A stretch of DNA of 64,000 nucleotides, from the NCBI RefSeq assembly GCF_007827815.1, contig NZ_VITH01000001.1:782979-846978 (forward strand). The letters run 5' to 3'. Made by a program: the position numbers and the translations under genes. This stretch comes from Azospirillum brasilense (GTDB lineage: Bacteria; Pseudomonadota; Alphaproteobacteria; Azospirillales; Azospirillaceae). Each line of letters begins with the position of its first letter. Positions within the stretch are counted from its first letter, which is position 1. The notes beneath the pieces were generated by a model. That model was not told the DNA's origin. It saw only the letters and a program-made list of their open reading frames with translations, and ran no database searches. Below, piece by piece: positions 28,413 through 37,929 of the stretch.

Positions 28413-31400
28413 CTAGAGGTCGAGATCGGGCCCCTCGATGATGATCCGATAGGCATCGCCATCGACCAGCGTTCGCGCCGCACGCTGTGCTGCCCATTCG
28501 TCGGGTAGCCCGGCGAGCGCCCTGAACCGATGGTAGAAGTCGCGACGGCTGTCCGGCTCAAGCGTGGCGAGCGCCGCCCTGGCCTGCTTCGACAGGCGCT
28601 GCGGCAGCCATACGACGCTGCGCTCGTTGACAACGAGGATCATCGAGCGGTGGGTGAAGCTGCTCGTGTCGCCAAGCTGCCCAGTCGACTTGCCCTTATG
28701 GTACTTCTGCAGCTTGAGCGCGAGAACAAGGCTTTTGCCCGACAAAGCGAGGCGGTCGATTAACGCGTCGCGCCGGATCGACAACCGATAGCCGGTCTCT
28801 CCCCTGGAATGTTCGCCGACACCGCCTTCCGCACCCCAAGCCTCTGCACGATAAGCCGGCACGCCGTCGCGAGACCAACTGCGCACGATGACATCGTCGG
28901 CCACCATCGACTGCTCGGCACGCACCCATTCAGCGGGGAAAGGCCGATCAAGCGCCGTCGACGCGGCATAAGGGTCGTAGCGGTCGAGCTTGCGCTGGGT
29001 ATTGGGTGTCTTGGACACCCATGCCTGAACGCTATGGCCCACGCGCCCGAAATGGCGCGCGATCTCGTCCTCATCGTCGGGCAGCCAGCGGAAGAATGCC
29101 TCGTCCGACAGCAGGGTCATGACGGTCGACCGGGCATCGCCGGAATTGGCGATCACGCTGTGCACGGTCAGCGTCGTGTCGCGATCGAGCGACCACCGCG
29201 CCGATACCGGCAACCAGTCACTCGCCAGCGTGTCGCCGGCCAGCCCTAGCAGTGGCGAGAGCAGCGGCCGATCCTTGGCGAGTGATGCGGTCTCGCTGCC
29301 GGGCATCGCAAGCTCATGCGGCTTCGGGAGGTCGAGCGGGAACAGGTCGGTGAGATCGGCAAGCCAAAGCCCGTCGTCGCGGGAAACCAAATAGTCTTCG
29401 AGAAAGGCCATCCAGGCATCGCCATCCCAATGCTCGCCGACCACCGGTTTGGTGGCGATCAGGTCGCCGGCAACCAGCATCAGGGCGTGCCAGCCCAGAT
29501 AACCGCCATATTGGTCGCTCTCGGGTATGTAGCCCGACGACCAGGAGCGATCGATACCGTCGCTACGCGCGTCCTCATACATTCCGCGGATGGTCGAATC
29601 CCATCCCCTCACTACCATGTTGATCCGGTCCTCGACCTGCCAGCCCGGACAAGCGAAGACGTGGCAGAGACGTTCAACCTGATACTTGCAAAAATCATAG
29701 TCGAGTGAGAAGGCATGATCGGCGCGCGGTGACCCGTCGGGCCGCGGCAGATAACGGAACTCGGTATAGTCCGCCCGCGGCGCGTGAGGCCAGGGCGACC
29801 GGTTCGCCGTCGCCAATCGCGCCGTCAACGCGTCACGCCCGGCGGGGTCGAGGAGCGGCGCGATCGCGCGTAGCGCCATGAGCGCGAACTCGCGCATGAC
29901 GACGTGCGGGAAGTCGGTCGAGAAAGCGACCCTCTCGAGATAGTCCCGGTGCCGGACCAGCGGCGACGCATCATCCTTGGCGATGCGGGCAAGCGCGATC
30001 AGCAACCAGAGCCGCGCGTGCAGGACATAGAATGGCAGCTTGGCATCGACGAACGGTAGCGCGCTGTCCGTCTCGGCCAGGATGACCAGATAGTCGATCA
30101 CCTCGAACCGTCCCAACGCCGCGAAGCGCCGTACCGCATGGGCGGCGCGCCAGCGCATCGAGGCGCCCGAATGGCCAAGCCGCGACCAGATCAGCCCGGC
30201 GACCAATGCGGTTTCGTCGCTCGGCACAACGAACGACGGGGTCCACGGCCCGTCGCCAACTTCGGCCGGGAGCTTCGCGTCGGTCAGCGACAGGAAGCGC
30301 TCCAGTCCCTCGGCGATCGCGGCGGGGCTGGCGGCGCGCGCCAGTTTGGCAGCGAGCGCAAGCCAGGCGTTCCCGCCCAAATTGTCGGCATTGGCGCGGA
30401 GCGCCGAGATCACCCGTTCGACGAGTAGCGCCAGGTCGGACCCGAAATATTTGACGAGGTCCCGCCAGCCCACGAACGCATCAGAACTCGAATTAGCAAG
30501 CTCGAGGGCATGCTTGGCGGCGAGGCGAAGGCCGAGCGCCGGCAGCGCGTCGCGCATGGCCGGGGACACCGCAGCCCAGGCCACGAGATGATCGTGGAGT
30601 GCGTGCAGCTTTTCGGCCAGCGTCGCTGCCGACAATTCGACAACATTGCGAACAAAATCGAGCCGCGCCGCCGGGGTTGCGGGCTCCGATGCGAGTCTGC
30701 GCAGCGTCTGTACCGCCCATCGCCGCCCCGCATGGTCGACCGCCTGGCGAAGAATTTCGCGATCGATCTGGTCGGGATCGGTCAGATCGACCGGATAGGG
30801 CGCGGGCGCGTCCGTGGCGGACGTGGGTGGCAGCGGGAGCGCGGCCGGCGGCCCCCGTCGTGCGAGCAAAGCCGCAATCCTCGTCCGCGAGGGTGACGCA
30901 ATCGGCAGGTGCACTTCAGCGAGGCGATTGAGCCCTTCGATGGTCTCGCGTTCCGGCAACAGCTGATCGTTGCGATCGATTTCGACCAGAACGAGCTGGA
31001 AAAACCATTCGAGGCGTTCAGGCGCGAGCCGTTCCGCGATCGCAGCCGCCACGTCGGAGAAATGCCACGTCCAGCTTTCAACCGGCGCCGACAACCCGCA
31101 CAAGGCGGCGGCTGAATCGGGCGACAGTTTCCCCGCCCTGACCAGTTCGGACAGCGCCGGGCCGAGCGAGAGACCAAGCCGGGCGGCACCCCGATCATCG
31201 AGCCGTCCCAGCGTGGCAAGCATCGTGCTACCGGCGATGGGGACCATCGCCTGGGCATATTCGATCCAGGGAAACCGACCGTCCTCGCCCTGGTTGAGTT
31301 CGAGGATGCGGGCTAGGCAGTGCGCGGCTTGGGGGCTCAGTTCGGGCCCAGGATAGTAGCCGGCGAGTTCGAGCAAATGGTTGGTGCGATCGAAATCGTC

Positions 31401-34400
31401 CGACCCGATTGCGTCGGCGAGATCGAGCGCGCGCCGGAAATAGACCGCGGCCTCATCGATGCCCACTCGCCACACCGCGCGGGCCAGATCGCCATAAGTC
31501 GAGACCCGGGTGCCAATATCGGTATCGAGCTGGATCTTGCGCTCAACCTGTGCGGCGAGCAGCAACGCGGCGTCATGATGCGCGGGCACGCGCGACAGCC
31601 GCGCTACGACGTGGATGAGATCGGCCGTGAACAGACCCGGCGCGGTCGCGACCCAATCCGCCATACGGCGCGTCAACACAGCATCGAGCGCGCCGAGGGC
31701 ATCGGCGAGATAGAAGATCACTCTGAAACCGATCCGCGCAACGTACGCCTTGCCGTCTCGATAAGGATAGGTCGACACTCGCTCAACGGTGGCGATAAGC
31801 GCGTCGAACGCCGCCGCGACCATATCGATTCGCGTCTGACCAGCCGGCGGGCGCACGATGTCCGCCGACGCCTGTGCGAAGGCGAGCAACGGGTTGATCC
31901 GCTCGCTCAGCGTCCGCGCATAGTCCGACCGCCTCGATTCATCGAGGCGGTCCCGTCGCTTTCGCCGAGGACGGCCGCCCCCGGGGCTGGGTGGGGCAAG
32001 CTTCTGATCGAGAATACGCTTGAACGCGGCCGGGCCGCGCGCCTTGGCGCTCGCTGGCACGAGGGCCAGCAATTCAGTGGGGGCGATGTCGAGCAGTGTG
32101 ACCGGCTTACGGTTGAGCGCGGCCCGTACACCCGCGCCGAGAACCGTGGCGTCGATCGTGCGCTCGACCGAATAGTAACTCGAATAGTTGTGGATCGGCG
32201 CGGACGAATGCACCGCTACACCGATAATGGCGTCCGCGTCTCCTTCGAGACCGAGATCGATCGCCCGTGCGATCGCGAGGCTGATCGCCATCGCCAGCGG
32301 TCCACACTCCTCCTTCTCGGCTTCGTCGGCGCGGCCCAGTTGCGCGATCAGCCGGCGCGCAACAGCGGGGTCGTCCCCCCAATAGCGGAGCGCTGCCGCA
32401 TACAAAGCACGTGAGGGCATGCGGCAATGTGCAAGGCGCCTTGAGAGGTCCGTGGCCGGCGAATGCGGCGAGCGGCGATGACGCTCGAACAGGTCAAACA
32501 AGTCGTCAAACTTGCGAAATGCGACGCCGCTGCCGCGCTGAGCAAGGAATTTGGCGATGCGGATGTCATTGCCGGATAGCATCTCGACATACGCGAAGCC
32601 GATATCGTCGCGGTCGCGCGACACTGCCCGGTCGCCGAACCGGTCGCTCGTCTTGGATTTCAGCGCCCAGTTGTGCCAGTCGATCGATCGCCGAGCATGG
32701 CGGCGCGCCTCGTCGTGATCGCCGGCGAAGCTGCTGGCGATCCCTTGCGCCGCGTGTTTGCCGCCTGGCCAGCCGACCTGCGTGACCGCCAAGCGACGTT
32801 GCGCCTCGGCATCGCCGGCGACCGCGGCGAGATCGGGATATTCGTAGAGAAAGCGATCGGACCGCTCGTGTCCAGCAGCGACCAGCGACGCTTCCAGCAA
32901 CAGCCGGAACAGATCGTCGCGCCGGCCGAGCGCGGCGCACAGCGAAATGGCGGCGGTGATCCGCGCGAGCCGGATATCGCGCGCACTGACCAGCGACGAG
33001 CCGTCGGGCACGCGTGGATCAAACGCCAAGCCGATCAGCTGATCGACGTCGCCCAGCGAGGTGAGCAACGCGGGCAAGGCGCGTGCGGCGTAGCTCGAGC
33101 TCGACTGGCGTGCCTGGAGCCCGGCGATGATCCGACTCTGGTCGGCCGCGGCACCGCCATAGGTCGACCGGATTAGCGTCTCGGTCGGCTCGTCGCGGAA
33201 CATCAGGCCATGTGCCGTCCGTTCGAGGAGCGGCGCCAGATCGGAGGCGAAGCTTTCGACCTGCGCTGCGTCGAGACCGTATGCGGCGGCAAGTTCGTCG
33301 ATCGGAACCGGCGGCACGAGCAACGCAATCCCGGTCAGGAGGAGGTCGATATCGGTGTTGGTTGCGCCGCGCGACCGCGCTTCCGCGCGCGCGCCCTCGA
33401 GGCGCTGGCGCAGCAGCGTATCGAGCAACGCTGCCGCTTCACCCGGCGTGTCGGGGAGGACGAGCGGATCGAACGGGCGTCCCGCAGCGATTAGATTGTC
33501 AAGGCAGCGCGGATTGCGGCCGGAACGCCCGATCAGCGCCGCTACCTCGACGACCGTCGCGTCGGGCACGCGCCGGTGGATCAGGTCGCGCGCCTCGCCT
33601 TCACTGAACTGCGGGATCGCGAAGGTCCGGCAAGAGGCATCGCCGGTCGCAATCGCGAGGCGCTCGGTCCGGCACGACGCAACCACCCGAACACCCTCGA
33701 TCGGCTCGATCCCCATGCTGCGCAGCAGCAGATGGGCAAAGGACGGCGCACCAGTTTCCTGTGCTGCGAGCCCAGCATGATCGACCGCATCGAGCACCAG
33801 CGAGACAAGCGCCCCGTCCTGCGTCTGCCGCGCGGTCGCCACGGCCTGGGCGAGCCGGCGCCGAAAGGCCCTGAGCAGGCCCGTGACGTCGGTGATCGGC
33901 AAGAGGATGTCGCACAGCCCCTGCCCAGCCAGGAGATTGGCGAGATGAACGAGGGTGCGCTCGGGCAAGTGCCGGCCGTCGGACGGATTGCGCCACTGCC
34001 CGGCCCCGAACCCATCGAATAGAATGATCGGTCCCGCAGCGACCAGACAGTCGGCGAGGCCCTGCATCAGGACGGTCTTGCCCATGCCACCGGCCGCGTG
34101 CACGACTAGCGGGTCGCCGGGCAGCCGGGCAAGCTCGGCAACCTCTTCGAACACGGCGCGCGGTATCACATCGGCCACGTCCGGAAACGCATCGGGCGTC
34201 GGGTACAACCGGTCTTCATGCTCAACATCAAGCTCGGCGAGCACCGCGACACGGTCGATGGTCTTGTCGGCGTCGCTCCCCGGGCCGGCCTTGATGCGGA
34301 TGAGGTTCCGCAGCTTCAAGAGCCGCTTTTCGGCATCTGGATCGCTTGCCTCGCTCCACGCGGCGAGCGTAGCCGATACCGCGCGTTCGGCATCGACAAG

Positions 34401-34994
34401 GCTGCCTTGGCTGCCGACCAGATCGAACCGGCGGAGCAACCCGGCATGCGGATGGGAATAGGATTCGAGAGCGGTGGCGAGCTGCGCGGCCTGACGAGCG
34501 ACGTCGCCCTGCGTCTTCTCGCCCGATATGATCGCCGTTACGGCGGCCAGCAGGTCGGCATGGATTGGGCGGTTGGTGGCGAACTCAAAGCTTACCACGC
34601 GGTCGACATGGTCATCGCCGTGCTTGGTCCGCAATTCTGCGTCGGTAACGGCGAACTTGGTGAGCGTTTTGGCCAGATCCGCAGCGCGTACCGCGCGGTC
34701 GGCGCTGGCAATCGAATATTTGAACTGGACAATTGCCACGTGCGAAGCGCGGGCGATGTCGCGCGCGCCATGATAGCGGACGAGATCGGCGATCTCCACC
34801 GCACCGTTGCCGAGATCGCGCTCGTCAGCCTCATCGAAACCTTCGAGAGCAATCGCGACGAGGTCGGTGGCCGGCAGCAGCAGCTCAAGCGCCGACCGCG
34901 CGGCCCAGGCCTCGTGATAAGCGTGCCCCGCTTTCGACGCGCGCACCTTGTCGATCGCGATCGGGGTCGTGTCGGTCTCGTCCTGGTCACTCAT
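28413..34994 (-). CDS. Giant STAND-type NTPase with nuclease-like N-terminus, probable antiphage protein
   Basis: The 2193-residue protein is the longest in the window. Residues ~20-100 resemble a restriction-like nuclease of the Cap4/DUF4297 type, with acidic EGFDEADERD and the IVQFKYS strand that would carry the catalytic QxK. A STAND-like NTPase follows, with P-loop GGMGKT at 302-307 and a Walker B candidate LVLDAVDHAG near 399-408. The remaining ~1500 residues are helical repeats, the usual sensor part of Avs-type proteins. No phage target can be read from sequence. It has no co-directional partner except the HEPN gene upstream. Codon use (many ATC, GAT, GCG runs) differs from neighbouring genes. 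Assignment to the Avs group is by architecture, not alignment. Confidence 0.72.
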   Translation of the reverse strand: MSDQDETDTTPIAIDKVRASKAGHAYHEAWAARSALELLLPATDLVAIALEGFDEADERDLGNGAVEIADLVRYHGARDIARASHVAIVQFKYSIASADRAVRAADLAKTLTKFAVTDAELRTKHGDDHVDRVVSFEFATNRPIHADLLAAVTAIISGEKTQGDVARQAAQLATALESYSHPHAGLLRRFDLVGSQGSLVDAERAVSATLAAWSEASDPDAEKRLLKLRNLIRIKAGPGSDADKTIDRVAVLAELDVEHEDRLYPTPDAFPDVADVIPRAVFEEVAELARLPGDPLVVHAAGGMGKTVLMQGLADCLVAAGPIILFDGFGAGQWRNPSDGRHLPERTLVHLANLLAGQGLCDILLPITDVTGLLRAFRRRLAQAVATARQTQDGALVSLVLDAVDHAGLAAQETGAPSFAHLLLRSMGIEPIEGVRVVASCRTERLAIATGDASCRTFAIPQFSEGEARDLIHRRVPDATVVEVAALIGRSGRNPRCLDNLIAAGRPFDPLVLPDTPGEAAALLDTLLRQRLEGARAEARSRGATNTDIDLLLTGIALLVPPVPIDELAAAYGLDAAQVESFASDLAPLLERTAHGLMFRDEPTETLIRSTYGGAAADQSRIIAGLQARQSSSSYAARALPALLTSLGDVDQLIGLAFDPRVPDGSSLVSARDIRLARITAAISLCAALGRRDDLFRLLLEASLVAAGHERSDRFLYEYPDLAAVAGDAEAQRRLAVTQVGWPGGKHAAQGIASSFAGDHDEARRHARRSIDWHNWALKSKTSDRFGDRAVSRDRDDIGFAYVEMLSGNDIRIAKFLAQRGSGVAFRKFDDLFDLFERHRRSPHSPATDLSRRLAHCRMPSRALYAAALRYWGDDPAVARRLIAQLGRADEAEKEECGPLAMAISLAIARAIDLGLEGDADAIIGVAVHSSAPIHNYSSYYSVERTIDATVLGAGVRAALNRKPVTLLDIAPTELLALVPASAKARGPAAFKRILDQKLAPPSPGGGRPRRKRRDRLDESRRSDYARTLSERINPLLAFAQASADIVRPPAGQTRIDMVAAAFDALIATVERVSTYPYRDGKAYVARIGFRVIFYLADALGALDAVLTRRMADWVATAPGLFTADLIHVVARLSRVPAHHDAALLLAAQVERKIQLDTDIGTRVSTYGDLARAVWRVGIDEAAVYFRRALDLADAIGSDDFDRTNHLLELAGYYPGPELSPQAAHCLARILELNQGEDGRFPWIEYAQAMVPIAGSTMLATLGRLDDRGAARLGLSLGPALSELVRAGKLSPDSAAALCGLSAPVESWTWHFSDVAAAIAERLAPERLEWFFQLVLVEIDRNDQLLPERETIEGLNRLAEVHLPIASPSRTRIAALLARRGPPAALPLPPTSATDAPAPYPVDLTDPDQIDREILRQAVDHAGRRWAVQTLRRLASEPATPAARLDFVRNVVELSAATLAEKLHALHDHLVAWAAVSPAMRDALPALGLRLAAKHALELANSSSDAFVGWRDLVKYFGSDLALLVERVISALRANADNLGGNAWLALAAKLARAASPAAIAEGLERFLSLTDAKLPAEVGDGPWTPSFVVPSDETALVAGLIWSRLGHSGASMRWRAAHAVRRFAALGRFEVIDYLVILAETDSALPFVDAKLPFYVLHARLWLLIALARIAKDDASPLVRHRDYLERVAFSTDFPHVVMREFALMALRAIAPLLDPAGRDALTARLATANRSPWPHAPRADYTEFRYLPRPDGSPRADHAFSLDYDFCKYQVERLCHVFACPGWQVEDRINMVVRGWDSTIRGMYEDARSDGIDRSWSSGYIPESDQYGGYLGWHALMLVAGDLIATKPVVGEHWDGDAWMAFLEDYLVSRDDGLWLADLTDLFPLDLPKPHELAMPGSETASLAKDRPLLSPLLGLAGDTLASDWLPVSARWSLDRDTTLTVHSVIANSGDARSTVMTLLSDEAFFRWLPDDEDEIARHFGRVGHSVQAWVSKTPNTQRKLDRYDPYAASTALDRPFPAEWVRAEQSMVADDVIVRSWSRDGVPAYRAEAWGAEGGVGEHSRGETGYRLSIRRDALIDRLALSGKSLVLALKLQKYHKGKSTGQLGDTSSFTHRSMILVVNERSVVWLPQRLSKQARAALATLEPDSRRDFYHRFRALAGLPDEWAAQRAARTLVDGDAYRIIIEGPDLDL

Positions 34995-35320
34995 GATCGC
35001 TCTAATTCTTAGGCTCTTTCGGGCGGCGTTCCACGTTAATTGCGTCGCTAGCCTCCCGATCGGATATGCTGTGCCGCCGGTGGCGGAAGACGCGTACCGA
35101 CCGTCACGTCATGGTTGACCCGCGAGTTGACGGGCGAAAGAATGGCAGCTTTCAGGACCGCCAATTGGCAGTCTGAACGACTGAGATTAGGGCGCAAAGC
35201 CGCCGCATGAGCACGTCTGCTCCTGACCCGAAGCGGACTTTGGGTGCCATAAATTTTTAACCTGACGGGCTCTTGGCTAGGCTTACCGCGCAGCATACTA
35301 AGCGATGATTCCGCGCTTCA
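34995..35320. other. Non-coding gap between NTPase and HEPN genes
   Basis: This 326-bp stretch should hold the NTPase promoter. An 82-codon minus-strand frame (35048-35296) is open but has no ribosome-binding site, no recognisable domain and resembles spurious frames seen in intergenic DNA. Confidence 0.4.
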
Positions 35321-36184
35321 TCAGGCGATAGGTGGCAAGACCTTATAATACATAATGAGAAAGTCATCGGCACCCATGGCCATTCTATGCCAATCACGTT
35401 TTGCTGTGATGCGGCATTGAATGTCAAATCGCTGGCCGACATGTTTATTTTCTATTTTTAAATGCAATACAGGCCGATTGCAATTTGGAATCGTTTTTGT
35501 AGACGCCCATGAAATAGCATAGTCATCTGGGGAAAAGGAGGGATCCACCTCGACCTCAATGGTTAAATTATCCCCAGGCCGAAGGCTATTTTGCGGGTTA
35601 TCGTAAAAACTAAGAGTTATTCCGCCATCATGCACAACTCCGCATTGCTGGCGAACGTATGATGCGCCAAAGGAATCAGTCACCTTTAAAATAAGTGGAG
35701 CGTTGTATTCTTCCCGCATGCCGATGGCCTCGTAATATGCCTTCAAAGAGTCGATAACATCGTGCGTGTAGCAAATTATCTGCTCTGCATGCCTTATGCT
35801 TATCGGGTTTGCATGCGCGAGATTGTTCCTTGGCGCAGCTATTCGCTGCAGAAAAGTTCTGGCTTCCTGGCAGCCGTTAGGGAAGGCTATGTCAAGTGCT
35901 TTGCGGAAATGATTATTATACAAATCCGGCTTACATATGATATCAATGGCATCGTCTAGAAGTATGGCGTCTACTGGCCGAGGGTATCTCTCTGGCTCCC
36001 TGGCCCGCCGATTCATTATGTCCTGTACAAGTTTGGTCTTGATTATCCTATTTCCGTTGGCGTCTTGATAATTTAAATAATCTCCATATGCCGATAATAA
36101 AACCTCATCTATGAGTCGACGAAGCCAATGCTCAAGAGACTCTATGTTTTCTCTACAAACACCCCTAACTTCTGAGGATTTCAT
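35321..36184 (-). CDS. HEPN-domain protein (Swt1-like), low GC
   Basis: The 287-residue protein has a helical N-terminal domain with the HEPN signature R-x4-H at Arg119-His124 (RNNLAH), preceded by a long helix with FRKALDIAFPNGCQEARTFL and followed by a helix through HDVIDSLKAYYEA. This resembles the Swt1-like HEPN group, whose members are often RNases or NTPase partners. The C-terminal ~110 residues look like a beta-sandwich (LILKVTDSFGASYV, LTIEVEVDPSF). ATG 36184 has AGGGG 9 bases upstream; GTG 36205 is the longer alternative. The gene is clearly lower in GC than everything around it, so it was recently acquired. Function not established; defence is likely from context. Confidence 0.75.
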   Translation of the reverse strand: MKSSEVRGVCRENIESLEHWLRRLIDEVLLSAYGDYLNYQDANGNRIIKTKLVQDIMNRRAREPERYPRPVDAILLDDAIDIICKPDLYNNHFRKALDIAFPNGCQEARTFLQRIAAPRNNLAHANPISIRHAEQIICYTHDVIDSLKAYYEAIGMREEYNAPLILKVTDSFGASYVRQQCGVVHDGGITLSFYDNPQNSLRPGDNLTIEVEVDPSFSPDDYAISWASTKTIPNCNRPVLHLKIENKHVGQRFDIQCRITAKRDWHRMAMGADDFLIMYYKVLPPIA

Positions 36185-36669
36185 TTCGATAACCCCTGGG
36201 AACACCCTGCGCCTCCACTTAGAAACCGATTGGCATCAGTCGTCGATCATTCTACCCGTTTAGTCCGCTGTCCGAAAGGCACATCAGTGGGTAGTGGGCA
36301 TGGCTGCTCCATCATGAATGAAAGACTGCTTTCGCAGCATTTCCACATGGTGAAACTTGACACATCATGCTCAGTTGCGTCCTCCGAGGGGGCTCTCCTG
36401 ATGTCCGCTCCTGGCGCAAAGCGGACCGGCGCATGCGACATGAGCGCTCATGCATTGTCAGACGTGATCGGCTTCGGCGACAAACTGGTCCAACATGGTG
36501 GCAACCATTCTCCGCGTCAGGCCAGCACCAGAGCGGATGTTGCGGCGAGCGGCGTGACAACGCTGATTGCCCTCGAACAAGCTTCTGTTGGTGCCGTTCC
36601 TGGCAGGTTCCCAACGACGGAATGCGGCAACCTCCAAGACGCGGGAATGGCGCGACACGGCGTGCGCGC
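36185..36669. other. Junction region between island and nitrogenase-like genes
   Basis: This 485-bp stretch has no supported gene. A 66-codon minus-strand frame at 36458-36658 is open but unrecognised. The repeated-looking GATGTCCGCTCCTGGCGC segment near 36400 is of a type often seen as intergenic repeat debris in related genomes. The island edge probably lies here. Confidence 0.35.
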
Positions 36670-37695
36670 TCAGGGCGCTCCCTCGAAGCCCTGGGCATAC
36701 CGCAAGTACTTTTCGCGGCGCTTGAGGCCGACCTCCATCTCTTCGACGCTCAGGCTGACGTTGGCGAACTCCGCGTGGCGGTCCTCACCGAGGAGCCCGA
36801 TGGCGTCGGCCCGGCACTTGCGGCAATGGCGCATGAGCTTCACCGGTCCGGCGCAGCGCGCCCTTAGGCCCTCCAGCTCCTGCGCGGTCGGCTCCCGCTG
36901 GCCGGCGAGGCCGAAAGGGGTGCCGTGCGCCGGGTCGGAGATCAGCGGCATGATGTTGTGCATGAAGACGCCACGCGCGGTGATCGCCCGGTTGACCGCC
37001 ACCAGATGCTCGTCGTTGATGCCGGGGATCATCACCGAGTTGACCTTGACCAGCATGCCGGCCGCGACCGCGGCCCGCAGGCCCGCGAACTGGCGCTCCA
37101 GAAGGACCGCGGCTCCGGCGCGGCCCTCATGCCGCTTCCCCTCGGCGTAGACCCACGGATAGATCCGCTCCGCGACGTCGGGGTCGGTGGCGTTGATGGT
37201 GATGGTCACGTGGCCGACGCCCAGGGCCTTCAAGCGCTCCACATAGTCGGCCAGCACCAGCCCGTTGGTGGACAGGCACGGCGTGATGTCCGGCAGCGCG
37301 GCGCGAAGGCGCTCCAGTGTCTCGAACACCGCGTCCGGCTTGGCGAGGGGATCGCCGGGACCGGCGATGCCGACGACGCTGAGCTGGGGCAGGCGCGCCG
37401 CGACGGTGAGCACCTTCCGCACCGCCTCCGCGGGGGTCAGCCGCGTGCTGGTGACGCCCGGCCGGCTTTCGTTCGAGCAGTCGTATTTTCGGTTGCAGTA
37501 GTTGCACTGGATGTTGCACGCCGGCGCCACGGGAACGTGCATGCGCGCGAAGGCCTTATGGGCCTTGGCGCTGTAGCAGGGGTGCCGCGCCACCCTCGCC
37601 TCGAGGGACTCCGACGCGGCGGTCGCGCCGCCACCGCTGCAGGCGGTCGCGCAGGCGTTTCGGGGGGATGGTGAGGGGATGCCGGATGCGGGCAT
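36670..37695 (-). CDS. nifB: NifB-like radical SAM cofactor-assembly protein
   Basis: The protein has the radical SAM cluster motif CNIQCNYC with Cys60, Cys64 and Cys67, followed by [14 protein letters not shown] as in NifB. It also has the [13 protein letters not shown] segment and the conserved [15 protein letters not shown] near the C-terminus. NifB fuses 4Fe-4S clusters into the 8Fe-9S-C NifB-co precursor. This 341-residue version lacks the NifX-like C-terminal domain, a compact form also known from other nitrogenase-like systems. The start is uncertain: ATG 37695 is used, but it has no good ribosome-binding site and a GTG lies 15 bases upstream. It ends the minus-strand operon of the nitrogenase-like genes, 67 bp after the small Cys-rich gene. 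Confidence 0.88.
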   Translation of the reverse strand: MPASGIPSPSPRNACATACSGGGATAASESLEARVARHPCYSAKAHKAFARMHVPVAPACNIQCNYCNRKYDCSNESRPGVTSTRLTPAEAVRKVLTVAARLPQLSVVGIAGPGDPLAKPDAVFETLERLRAALPDITPCLSTNGLVLADYVERLKALGVGHVTITINATDPDVAERIYPWVYAEGKRHEGRAGAAVLLERQFAGLRAAVAAGMLVKVNSVMIPGINDEHLVAVNRAITARGVFMHNIMPLISDPAHGTPFGLAGQREPTAQELEGLRARCAGPVKLMRHCRKCRADAIGLLGEDRHAEFANVSLSVEEMEVGLKRREKYLRYAQGFEGAP

Positions 37696-37762
37696 GGCCG
37701 GGCCGTTCACGGTGTCGGTGAGGGGAGGGACGACGGCCGCCGGGGCCGCCGGTCCCGGGAGG

Positions 37763-37912
37763 TCAGCAGCAGCCTTTCCGGCGCGTGGCCTCCTGGCCAT
37801 GCTCCTTGCGGCGGTAGTCGTACTTGCTGAAGTTCTTCGGCTTGGCGGCCTCCGGCTCACAGCAGGGTTCGGCCTTGGCCTCGGCGGGTTTCGGCTCGGT
37901 CTTCTCGTCCAT
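37763..37912 (-). CDS. 49-residue Cys-rich hydrophilic protein of the nitrogenase-like operon
   Basis: The frame starts with ATG at 37912, 17 bp after the stop of the K-like gene. It encodes a Lys/Glu/Pro-rich protein with one CC pair in the middle (EPCCEPE, residues ~17-18 of the Cys pair) and a CC pair at the extreme C-terminus (RKGCC). [11 protein letters not shown] segment lies between. No membrane helix or known domain is visible. Its place between the K-like and nifB genes implies a role in the complex or its assembly. Vicinal thiols could bind a metal, an Fe-S cluster or As(III). I do not recognise a family; the call rests on operon position and clean coding signals. Confidence 0.6.
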   Translation of the reverse strand: MDEKTEPKPAEAKAEPCCEPEAAKPKNFSKYDYRRKEHGQEATRRKGCC

Positions 37913-37929
37913 GGTGCTGTCTCCCTCGC

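Larger units (their letters stand above)
25732..36184. mobile_element. Putative integrated defence island
   Basis: This stretch between gyrB and the nitrogenase-like genes contains a tyrosine recombinase, a giant STAND NTPase and a low-GC HEPN gene, with unusually long non-coding gaps. Codon use in the NTPase gene and base composition in the HEPN gene differ from the neighbours. No attachment repeats or target tRNA gene were found, so the boundaries are approximate. Confidence 0.5.

Noticed and set aside
35048..35296. 82-codon minus-strand frame between the NTPase and HEPN genes
   Set aside because: No ribosome-binding site, domain or conserved context; looks like intergenic noise.
36458..36658. 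66-codon minus-strand frame before the HEPN gene
   Set aside because: Open but unrecognised, with weak start and no support; may be a transposase scrap but cannot be shown.
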